Assembly (NCBI GenBank): GCA_017505525.1
Contig: JAFVPB010000021.1
Coordinates: forward strand, 1 to 64,000
Origin: Clostridia bacterium
GTDB lineage: Bacteria > Bacillota > Clostridia > UMGS1883
Length of the DNA stretch: 64,000 nt
Direction: 5' to 3'
In this document: positions 1 through 10,635 of the stretch, piece after piece
How positions within the stretch are numbered: position 1 is the stretch's first letter
Layout: every line of letters starts with the position of its first letter
Translations under genes and position numbers: made by a program
The notes under the pieces: generated by a model
Seen by the model: only the letters and a program-made list of their open reading frames with translations
What the model was told of the DNA's origin: nothing
Database searches by the model: none

Positions 1-102
1 AAAAAATAACCCATTTATGGGTAGCAAGTAAAAAATGCATGGCTGGCAGGCCAACCCCAAAACGCACTTGTGCGTTGCCAGTAGCATTAGGGCTATGCCC
101 GA
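1..102. repeat. Cluster of short palindromes downstream of tatD
   Basis: This non-coding stretch is packed with small hairpins: CCCATTTATGGG near 11-22, AACGCACTTGTGCGTT at 60-75 and GGGCTATGCCC at 90-100. The tatD terminator stem that follows (CCCGCTATGCGGG) shares the GCTATGC loop sequence with the last of these. Such palindrome clusters are typical of REP-like repeats or of the end of an insertion element, but no transposase is visible and the window begins here. The identity is uncertain. Confidence 0.4.
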
Positions 103-131
103 AAAGGAAAAACCACCCGCTATGCGGGTGG
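103..131 (-). terminator. Intrinsic terminator of the tatD end of the long operon
   Basis: Read on the minus strand, an 8-bp stem CCACCCGC/GCGGGTGG with a three-base loop is followed by TTTTTCC. It starts about 8 bases after the tatD stop codon and would end the 14-gene minus-strand run. Confidence 0.8.
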
Positions 132-138
132 ATAATTA

Positions 139-3731
<3,593 letters not shown>

Positions 3732-3745
<14 letters not shown>

Positions 3746-4190
3746 TTATCTTTTCCTCGCAAAGAACAAAGATTATATAAAGTGCCGCACCAATGCAAAC
3801 GAAACAATCTGCAACATTGAAAACGGGGAAATTCATAAACGCGGTTTCGATAAAATCGCGCACGTAACCAAGGTAAACTCTATCGATAAAATTTCCGATA
3901 GCACCGCCCGCTATAAAAGCAAGCGCCGTTTTTTCTAAAGCACTTTGCGGCTTTTTCTTAATAAAATAAAGAATCACAAGAAAAAGAATCACAACAGTGA
4001 TTACAATAAAGAAAACACGTGCCCCCTGTAAAAGGCCAAATGCGGCGCCGCGGTTTTCCACATATGTAAAATTAAAAAGCTTTGGAATTGCTATTATCGA
4101 TTCTCCCAGAGAAAGAGTGTTTGTGATAAGAACTTTTGTTATCTGGTCGAATACGATAATTGAAAATGTGATTATAAGAAATAAAAGCAT
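3732..4190 (-). CDS. lspA: Lipoprotein signal peptidase (signal peptidase II)
   Basis: This 152-residue polytopic membrane protein cleaves prolipoprotein signal peptides. Four hydrophobic segments are evident. Conserved family blocks are visible: DQITKVLI near the N terminus, VENRGAAFGLL (about 47-57), GNFIDRVYLGYVRDFI with the first catalytic Asp (about 98-113), and FNVADC with the second catalytic Asp. The AGGTG ribosome site sits 5 bases before the ATG. It lies between ylmH and the pseudouridine synthase gene in the same operon. Confidence 0.96.
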
Positions 4191-4201
4191 AAAATCACCT
4201 G

Positions 4202-4966
4202 TTAGTGGGCTATTGTAACAAATATGCGCCCCTTTTTTGATTGCCCGCCAAATTCAACAATACCGCGCCCTTTTCCGCGCACGGAAATTCTTTCTCCGCC
4301 CGAAAGGTGCATATCGTTTTTCATAGCGCAGATTCCATCGACGAAAACACGCCCCGAGCTTATAAATTCGGCAGCCTGATTTCTTCCTGATTTGATAAAA
4401 AGCGCAACTATGGCATCAAGCCTTGGAGAAGAAACCGTTCCCGTAATATAAGAAAGCTCTTTTTGCGGAAGCACAAGTGAATCAAGCGTATCAATGCTTG
4501 CGCTTACTCCCTCGCGCCCTACACGAATCAGATTATCGCAGGCAAAGCGCGCAATATCGCTGTGAAGAATAACACTGCACAAATCCTCGCTTATTATAAT
4601 ATCTCCGCACTTTTCCCTTTTTATTCCAAGCCCTAAAAGGCTTCCAAGAAAATCGCGGTGAGTAAGCCTATTAAGATTAGGCGTTTTTATATTAAGCACA
4701 CTGATAGGGAAATCGGGCTCTGCGTAATCGGGCAGAAAAGCAACCATTTTACGCTCGGCATCATCATACCCGCCAAAAAGCGTGTAGGGGCAGGGAAGAT
4801 GTGATGCCTTTTTTATTAAATCACTCTGCTCGCTTTCGGAAAGAAACATTCCGTAGCATATCCTGCTGTGATTAAAGCAGCTTGACGCCATATCGAAAAT
4901 ATGGGCAAAAAGAGTGCTTCTTTCACTATCGGGAGAGGAAATAAACTTCTCGCGGCTTATTCCCAT
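4202..4966 (-). CDS. ylmH: YlmH-family S4-domain RNA-binding protein
   Basis: This 254-residue protein resembles YlmH, an S4-domain RNA-binding protein that in Firmicutes is encoded near sepF and has been linked to ribosome-associated quality control. The S4 domain occupies about residues 180-250 (RLDAIVALFIKSGRNQAAEFI, with VFVDG just after). The N-terminal part carries the YlmH-type fold with LGLGIKREKCGDI, matching the LGxGixRexxGDI block. The start overlaps the end of sepF by 10 bases. Function is by family; the RNA target is not visible. Confidence 0.9.
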   Translation of the reverse strand: MGISREKFISSPDSERSTLFAHIFDMASSCFNHSRICYGMFLSESEQSDLIKKASHLPCPYTLFGGYDDAERKMVAFLPDYAEPDFPISVLNIKTPNLNRLTHRDFLGSLLGLGIKREKCGDIIISEDLCSVILHSDIARFACDNLIRVGREGVSASIDTLDSLVLPQKELSYITGTVSSPRLDAIVALFIKSGRNQAAEFISSGRVFVDGICAMKNDMHLSGGERISVRGKGRGIVEFGGQSKKGRIFVTIAH

Positions 4967-5400
4967 GGAAAGATTCCTGTGTTTCTAAGCTCGTCGCGTA
5001 CGTCAGCCATAATGTTTACATTGTACGGAGCGATAAGGAAAATACCGTTTGCAACTTTCTGAATTGATGCGCCAAGTGCATAAACACCGCCGCTTATAAA
5101 ATCAACAACTCTGCGTGCAGTTTCCTTTTCAAGCTTTTCAAGATTGATAACAATAGCTTTCTTTGAACGGAGATGATCGGCAACGTCGCGCACCTCTTCA
5201 AAGCTTTCAATCTGAACAACAACAACCTTCATCTGTGTTGTTGCGGCAATGTTTACAACCTTTGATTTTTTTGGAGAGAACTTAGGTATAGCCTCTTCAA
5301 AATCCTCATTCTGGTCGTTTGCCGAGTTTAAGACCATTTCATCATCATCGTCTTCCTCAGGACCGAATACCAATTCTGTAAATTTGTTTAAAAATGACAT
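4957..5400 (-). CDS. sepF: SepF cell-division protein
   Basis: This 147-residue cytosolic protein of the SepF family tethers FtsZ filaments to the membrane and helps shape the division septum. The N terminus (MSFLNKFTELVFG) is a short amphipathic membrane-targeting helix, followed by an acidic linker (about residues 15-40). The C-terminal SepF core starts near residue 57 with VVVVQIESFEEVRDVADHLR and includes VDFISGGVYALGASIQKVANGIFLIAP. The AAGGAGGG ribosome site is strong. The ylmE-sepF-ylmH order is the usual Firmicute division cluster; ylmG and divIVA are absent here. Confidence 0.96.
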   Translation of the reverse strand: MSFLNKFTELVFGPEEDDDDEMVLNSANDQNEDFEEAIPKFSPKKSKVVNIAATTQMKVVVVQIESFEEVRDVADHLRSKKAIVINLEKLEKETARRVVDFISGGVYALGASIQKVANGIFLIAPYNVNIMADVRDELRNTGIFPWE

Positions 5401-5417
5401 ATAAAACCCTCCTTGAT

Positions 5418-6080
5418 TTATTTAAATATAGCACTGCCTACCCGAACATGGGTGGCACCCTCTTCTACAGCAATTTCAAAATCGCCCGACATTCCCATGG
5501 ATAAAACACTTGCGCCATCTTCTTTATGTTTTAAAAAAAGATTGTGCGCCTCTTTGAATATGCCCCTGATTTCTTCTTCGGCGGCATATTTAGGAGCCAT
5601 CGTCATAAATCCTTTAAAGGAAATGTTTTTAAGATTTTTCATATCTTTAATTATATTAGGAATTTCATCTAATGTCAAACCATATTTGCTTTCTTCGCCG
5701 GAAATATTAACCTCCAGTAAAACATCCTGAACAAGACCGATTTTTTCAGCATAGGAATTAATTTCCTCTGCAAGGCGGAAGCTATCAACAGAATGGATAA
5801 GCTCGGCTTTTCCAACGATGTATTTTATTTTGTTTGTTTGAAGATGTCCTATGATATGCCAGCGCATATCGGGAAATACAGGGTATTTATCCCTTAATTC
5901 CTGAGGCCTGTTTTCGCCAAGAATTGTGCTTCCCGCATCGATTGCCTCTTTTATAATTTCGGGCGGGATTGTTTTAGAAACTGTGATTAAAGAAACTTCT
6001 GATGGATTTCTTCCGCTTCTTTCACACGCATCTTCTATTCTTTTTAAAACGTTACTTAGATTCTTTTGTATTTTCGTCAA
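5418..6080 (-). CDS. ylmE: YggS/YlmE-family pyridoxal-phosphate homeostasis protein
   Basis: This 220-residue PLP-binding TIM-barrel protein of the YggS/PROSC/YlmE family binds PLP but has no known catalytic reaction; family members buffer PLP and affect amino-acid pools. The PLP lysine lies in VSLITVSKTIPPE (about residue 36). Other landmarks are ILGENRPQELRDKY, WHIIGHLQTNKIKYI, and SMGMSGDFEIAVEEGATHVRVGSAIF at the C terminus. The start is TTG at 6080 with GGTGAG upstream, inside the last 29 bases of the preceding gene. Position immediately before sepF is the standard context. Confidence 0.93.
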   Translation of the reverse strand: MTKIQKNLSNVLKRIEDACERSGRNPSEVSLITVSKTIPPEIIKEAIDAGSTILGENRPQELRDKYPVFPDMRWHIIGHLQTNKIKYIVGKAELIHSVDSFRLAEEINSYAEKIGLVQDVLLEVNISGEESKYGLTLDEIPNIIKDMKNLKNISFKGFMTMAPKYAAEEEIRGIFKEAHNLFLKHKEDGASVLSMGMSGDFEIAVEEGATHVRVGSAIFK

Positions 6081-7275
6081 GATTTCTCACCGCCTCGGGG
6101 TTTACTAAAATATCCTCGTGCACCTTAAGAGCCTTGTAATTACAGCCATCAGGCGGAGTATATTTGTTTCTTGCAATATAGTAGTCCTTTGATTCGTAAA
6201 TAATATCCACGCATCTGAAATATGTGGAATTATTGGCGTCCATAACGTAAACGCCTGTGATGTTATCAAGCACTCTCAAACTTGGGGCAGGTATGTAAAT
6301 TCCGCTACAACCTCCAAGCTCTATTTCAAAATCGGCGGTACGCTTTTCAGTTATACCCTCAACGTTTCTGTTGCATTTTATGATGATTGCGGCATCTTCT
6401 CCCTCGGCATTAACAGAGAAAACGGTTGCCTTAATAAACTGAGAGTCGTCAACAGAAATTGAAATGCTTTCGCCTGCTTCAATTTTTGAAGCATCGGTGG
6501 CGGGGATAACGGCTGCTATATACCAGGTGTAGTTATCAGAAATTTTTCCAACAACCAAATCATCTTCTTCGTATGCTTTAAGAGTTTTTGAAAAACTGTT
6601 TATATCTTCAACTGTGTAGCTTAAAAGCGTTTCTTCATCGCAAAGAGATTCAAGCCCGTCGAGCGTGGTGTAGAATATTCCTGCAGCAGGGGCGACAATC
6701 TCCGAACGTATGCCTCCAAGCTGCTGTTCAATAGAATATTTTTCTGCTTCAAGAGAAACAAGAAGGTCATCTCGCGAATCAAGACTTCCCTGAGAATACT
6801 TTTTCTCGATAAGTGCATTAAGCTGATTTTTATATTCCGCAGCACGTAGAAAATTTTCGTCGTACGAAAATTTTCTTACAGACGCGGAAATCTCTTTCAT
6901 AGCTGAATATATACGGGCATCATCGGAGGCATAGAGATTTGCAATAGAATCTGAATTTTTGATTTCCTCGATTCTTTCGGTAATCTCTGAAAGCTTTACT
7001 GCAAGCTTTTTATCAAGATTGCCACTGATAACCGTTCCCACGCCCGAGCCTTTTCCCACGCGCGTACCATCTTTAACAAGAGGCTCAAAAACGCCTGTGA
7101 TATTTTTTTCAACGAGTGTTTCGCGCCTTAGAATAAAACCGCTTCCCGTGATTGTGTCTTTAATTTCAACTATCTGTGCCGATTCAGTATCATAGGGGGA
7201 GGCGCAGTAGCTTACTGTGCTTAAAAGTGCCAGAAGAAGTACTACGAGAAGAATATTTCTTATAGACTTGCTCAT
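6052..7275 (-). CDS. HlyD-like membrane-anchored protein of the sepF cluster
   Basis: This 407-residue protein has one N-terminal hydrophobic segment (about residues 8-25, NILLVVLLLALLSTVSYC), which could be a membrane anchor or a signal peptide. A barrel-sandwich/HlyD-like region follows: TGVFEPLVKDGTRVGKGSGV early, SEIVAPAAGIFYTTLDGLESL after a helical section (about 100-190), then beta-rich C-terminal repeats. Clostridial relatives are annotated as HlyD-family efflux adaptors, but no ABC transporter is nearby. It lies between hfq and ylmE, so a role at the cell envelope or in division is an inference. The function is unknown. Confidence 0.75.
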   Translation of the reverse strand: MSKSIRNILLVVLLLALLSTVSYCASPYDTESAQIVEIKDTITGSGFILRRETLVEKNITGVFEPLVKDGTRVGKGSGVGTVISGNLDKKLAVKLSEITERIEEIKNSDSIANLYASDDARIYSAMKEISASVRKFSYDENFLRAAEYKNQLNALIEKKYSQGSLDSRDDLLVSLEAEKYSIEQQLGGIRSEIVAPAAGIFYTTLDGLESLCDEETLLSYTVEDINSFSKTLKAYEEDDLVVGKISDNYTWYIAAVIPATDASKIEAGESISISVDDSQFIKATVFSVNAEGEDAAIIIKCNRNVEGITEKRTADFEIELGGCSGIYIPAPSLRVLDNITGVYVMDANNSTYFRCVDIIYESKDYYIARNKYTPPDGCNYKALKVHEDILVNPEAVRNLDENTKESK

Positions 7276-7286
7276 AATTTATCTCC

Positions 7287-7532
7287 TTACTCTTCGCTTT
7301 GAGAATTTTCTGCAGCAATGAAATTAACAGGTCTGGCAGGGATAATTGTGGAAATGGCATGCTTATAGATAAGCTGTTGTTTTCCTTCGCTATCGATTAC
7401 AACTGTGAAATTGTCGAATCCTGTAACAATTCCTTTTATCTGAAAACCGCTTAACAAAAACACTGTGATGGCTGTTTTGTCTTTGCGAACCTGATTCAAA
7501 AAAACGTCTTGCAAATTAATCTGTGATTTCAT
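7287..7532 (-). CDS. hfq: RNA chaperone Hfq
   Basis: This 81-residue Sm-like protein forms a hexamer that binds small RNAs and mRNAs. The Sm1 motif is visible as [23 protein letters not shown] and the Sm2 motif as [12 protein letters not shown] (YKHA is the Hfq signature). A short acidic tail (NSQSEE) follows. The start overlaps the miaA stop by four bases (coupled translation), and miaA-hfq is a conserved gene pair. Confidence 0.97.
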   Translation of the reverse strand: MKSQINLQDVFLNQVRKDKTAITVFLLSGFQIKGIVTGFDNFTVVIDSEGKQQLIYKHAISTIIPARPVNFIAAENSQSEE

Positions 7533-8452
7533 AATAATTTCTCCTTTATAATTTTTGCGGCTTCATCTGTTGCATTTAAAGCATTGAGCCAGTGTATATC
7601 TTTGTTTCGCCGAAACCATGTCAGCTGGCGCTTAGCGTAGCGCCTTGAATTTCTTTTTATAAGCTCCGTTGCCTCAAAAAGAGTAGTAAGTCCTTTAAGA
7701 TAGGCTAAACTTTCGCGATAGCCTATTGCGCTGAGTGCAGTTTTAAGTGCTTTTCTTTGAGGGTATAAAGATTTAACCTCGTCGATTAACCCATCTTCAA
7801 TCATAATATCAACGCGCTTGTTTATTCTTTCGTAAAGAAGAGCGCGGTCCATATCTATTGCAAAGAAGATGGCATTGTACGGCGATTCGCCGCGGCTTAA
7901 TTCATCAAGCTCCCTGCGGCTTTTTCCCGTGGTGCGAACCGTTTCAATCGCGCGGATAATTCTTTTAACATCGTTTGGATGAAGCTTTGCACCTGCCTCC
8001 GGGTCTTCCTCCAGAAGAATTTTATATAGTGCATCATTTCCGTTTTCTTCGGCAAATCTCCTTAAAGAAAGCGAAAGTTCATCGTTCCTTTCAGGTGCCG
8101 TAAACGTTGTTGCAAGAATTACATTATCGATATAAAGCCCTGTGCCGCCCACTAAAACGGGAAGCTTTCCGCGGGAGTGTATATCCTTTATTTTTTCGTG
8201 TGCATACTCGCAAAACTTCTGCACGCTGAATTCCTCTGTAGGCTCGGCTATATCTATTCCGTGGTGCACAATGCCGTCCATTTCTTCAAGCGTGGGTTTT
8301 GCGGTGCCAATATTAAGTTTTTTATATATCTGCATGGAATCGCACGATATTACCTCGCCGTTAAATTGGCGGGCAATTTCAATTCCAAGCTTCGTTTTTC
8401 CCGAGGCAGTTGCACCTGCAACCACCACAACGGGGATTTTGTTATTGTTCAA
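7529..8452 (-). CDS. miaA: tRNA dimethylallyltransferase
   Basis: This 307-residue enzyme adds a dimethylallyl group to N6 of A37 in tRNAs that read UNN codons. The P-loop [14 protein letters not shown] is at about residues 10-22, followed by [19 protein letters not shown] and [11 protein letters not shown]. The DMAPP/tRNA-binding blocks [10 protein letters not shown] and SAIGYRE are present. The start is TTG at 8452, preceded by GGAAGGATAG, two bases after the mutL stop. miaB, which methylthiolates the same base, is encoded in the same operon. Confidence 0.96.
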   Translation of the reverse strand: MNNNKIPVVVVAGATASGKTKLGIEIARQFNGEVISCDSMQIYKKLNIGTAKPTLEEMDGIVHHGIDIAEPTEEFSVQKFCEYAHEKIKDIHSRGKLPVLVGGTGLYIDNVILATTFTAPERNDELSLSLRRFAEENGNDALYKILLEEDPEAGAKLHPNDVKRIIRAIETVRTTGKSRRELDELSRGESPYNAIFFAIDMDRALLYERINKRVDIMIEDGLIDEVKSLYPQRKALKTALSAIGYRESLAYLKGLTTLFEATELIKRNSRRYAKRQLTWFRRNKDIHWLNALNATDEAAKIIKEKLL

Positions 8453-8453
8453 G

Positions 8454-10358
8454 TCAGACTATCCTTCCAAACATTTTCTCTATCTGATATTTCGTAAGCT
8501 TAATGCTGATGGGCCTTCCGTGAGGGCAAGTGGATATCCCCTCAAGCTCGAAAACTCTTCTATAAAGCTCGTCCATTTCTTTAACAGATAAATTTTGATG
8601 TGCCTTTATTGAGCTTTTGCAGGCAACAGTGTAGATAGCTCTGTCGCGCATGGCACTTATTTCGCCTGCTTCGCCGCCTGCTATAATCTGGAGCAATTCA
8701 ATCAGTAAATCTCCACCGTTTTCATATGGGCAATCGGCAGGAAGCGACCGCAATACCACTGCATTTTTGCCGAAATCTTCAATTTCAAAGCCCATATCAA
8801 GAAGAAATTCGTTGTGCTCCTCGCAAAGAGCTTTTTCAGGTGGCGTGAGCGCAAGGCTTATTGGAACAAGAAGCATTTGATGCTGCGCTTTTCCGCTTTG
8901 CTTAAGTTTTTCGTAATTTATACGCTCGTGTGCGGCGTGCTGATCAACAAGTATGAACTCGCCATCCGATTCAGCCAGAATATATGTGGAAAAAAGCTGA
9001 CCGATAATTCTGAAATCTTTAATTTCTGCCGTTTCGGGCGTGGGTGCTTCTTTGATTTCTGCCTGTGGTGTTTCTGCTTTTGGCTCAGGCTTTGCAATCG
9101 GCTCTTCTTTTATTTTCTCTTTTAAAGGCGCTTCCTTAACGGGTTCAATTCTTTCTATATCGCGTACGGGAAGCTTGCCCTCATACGGTTTTACGGCTTC
9201 GCGTATTTCGTTAATTGTAATTTTAGGTTTTTCCACCGCTTTTTCGGTTTTAAGCGGAGTAAACTTTGCTTTCCCCGAGGTTGTAAATTGTGCTTGTATG
9301 GGAATATCTTTCTTTATTGGCATTTCAAACGCTCTGGAGGAATTTATAACATTAACCTCGCGTGGGCTTGCCTTTTGGGAAAGAGCATTTTTAACTGCCC
9401 AGTAAACCGCCTCGTAAATGGCTTGATCACTGGCAAATTTAACCTCTGTTTTTGTGGGGTGCACATTTACATCCACAAGCGATGGATCTATTTCAATATT
9501 TAGTACGGCAACAGGGAACTTACCTGTCATCAGCTCGTTTTTATAAGCCTCGGTAAGTGCTGCTGAAATAACTCTGTTTACAATATATCTTCCATTTATG
9601 AAAAATACCTGCATCAATCTGTTTGGACGCGAAAGGTTGTTTTTGCCGGTAAGCCCTGTAACCTTTATTCCGTCTTTAGCGTAGCTCACTTCTGCCATAT
9701 TGTTTGCAATATCTTTCCCGAAAACGGCGTGAACGGAATTTTTAAGCGTGTTGTCCCCCGGGGAGAATAAAACTTCTTTTCCGTCGCGTATCAGCTTGAT
9801 TGAAACATCAACGTGGCTTAGTGCCTGCTTGTTGCAAACATCGAGCACCGCCGAGGCCTCCACCGAATCCTTTTTCATAAATTTAAGGCGTGCGGGTGTG
9901 TTAAAGAATAAATCCTTAACTATAATCGTAGTACCGTCGGGGCAACCCGCGCTTTCTACAGTGGGAGCATCACCGCCTGAAATACTTACGTGAGTTCCTT
10001 CGCTGTCTTCGCGCTGCTTTGTGAAAAGCTCAACATGGCTTACGGCAGAAATGCTTGCAAGAGCTTCTCCGCGGAAACCGAGCGTGGAAACAGAGAAAAG
10101 GTCGTCGCTTGTTTTTATTTTGCTTGTGGCGTGGCGCAGAAAGGCAGTTTGTGCATCGTCGCGCGCCATACCATAGCCGTTATCACTAACGCGCATGTAA
10201 ACTCCGCCACCCTGCTTTATTTCAACAGTAACCGAAGTTGCGCCCGCGTCGATAGAGTTTTCCACAAGCTCTTTAATAACGCTTGCGGGGCGTTCCACAA
10301 CTTCGCCTGCAGCAATTTTTTCTGCCGTAAACTTATCAAGCACATTAATTCGTCCCAT
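8454..10358 (-). CDS. mutL: DNA mismatch repair protein MutL
   Basis: This 634-residue GHKL ATPase couples MutS mismatch recognition to strand removal. The N-terminal ATPase motifs are clear: VVERPASVIKELVENSIDAGA, DNGYGM, and LGFRGEALASISAVS. A Pro/Glu/Lys-rich linker (about 370-440) leads to the C-terminal dimerisation domain, which has the QHAAHERINYE motif (DQHAAHERI) of endonuclease-type MutL and a terminal CPHGRP block. This indicates a nicking MutL, as expected in a bacterium without MutH. It has a strong AAGGAGGTG ribosome site. The upstream gap to mutS holds an insertion between direct repeats. Confidence 0.97.
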   Translation of the reverse strand: MGRINVLDKFTAEKIAAGEVVERPASVIKELVENSIDAGATSVTVEIKQGGGVYMRVSDNGYGMARDDAQTAFLRHATSKIKTSDDLFSVSTLGFRGEALASISAVSHVELFTKQREDSEGTHVSISGGDAPTVESAGCPDGTTIIVKDLFFNTPARLKFMKKDSVEASAVLDVCNKQALSHVDVSIKLIRDGKEVLFSPGDNTLKNSVHAVFGKDIANNMAEVSYAKDGIKVTGLTGKNNLSRPNRLMQVFFINGRYIVNRVISAALTEAYKNELMTGKFPVAVLNIEIDPSLVDVNVHPTKTEVKFASDQAIYEAVYWAVKNALSQKASPREVNVINSSRAFEMPIKKDIPIQAQFTTSGKAKFTPLKTEKAVEKPKITINEIREAVKPYEGKLPVRDIERIEPVKEAPLKEKIKEEPIAKPEPKAETPQAEIKEAPTPETAEIKDFRIIGQLFSTYILAESDGEFILVDQHAAHERINYEKLKQSGKAQHQMLLVPISLALTPPEKALCEEHNEFLLDMGFEIEDFGKNAVVLRSLPADCPYENGGDLLIELLQIIAGGEAGEISAMRDRAIYTVACKSSIKAHQNLSVKEMDELYRRVFELEGISTCPHGRPISIKLTKYQIEKMFGRIV

Positions 10359-10375
10359 ACCACACCTCCTTTTTA

Positions 10376-10635
10376 TCTGGATAATTTAAACATCCCTTTT
10401 CAGGGGATAGGAGAAATTTTTCAGAACGAACAAACTGAGCCAAGCAAAGCTTGGGTTACCCGAAGCTGTATGTGTATACAGCGAGAGGCGAAGTTTGTTA
10501 GTAGCAAAAAGTTTTTCAATAGGAAAAATCGAACAGGATGAGATTTTTCAACCAAAATCACAAAGTTTAAAGTTTTCACCTGATTTGTCCCCTATAATAT
10601 TTGTCTTTTTGCGGTCTGGATAATTTAAACATCCC
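10376..10635. repeat. Structured insertion between mutS and mutL, flanked by 21-bp direct repeats
   Basis: Two identical 21-bp copies (10376-10396 and 10615-10635) beginning TCTGGATAATTT and ending ACATCCC flank 218 bases of non-coding DNA. The insert holds a closed three-way-like fold: AACAAACT at 10429-10436 pairs with AGTTTGTT at 10492-10499. Inside are hairpins CAAG/CTTG (10441-10453), GGGTTACCC (10454-10462) and GCTGTAT/ATACAGC (10465-10482). A further AAAAATC/GATTTTT hairpin follows at 10524-10548. The ends carry inverted AGGGGA motifs. Removing one repeat plus the insert would restore an ordinary short mutS-mutL spacer. The direct repeats therefore look like a target-site duplication. 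Confidence 0.7.
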
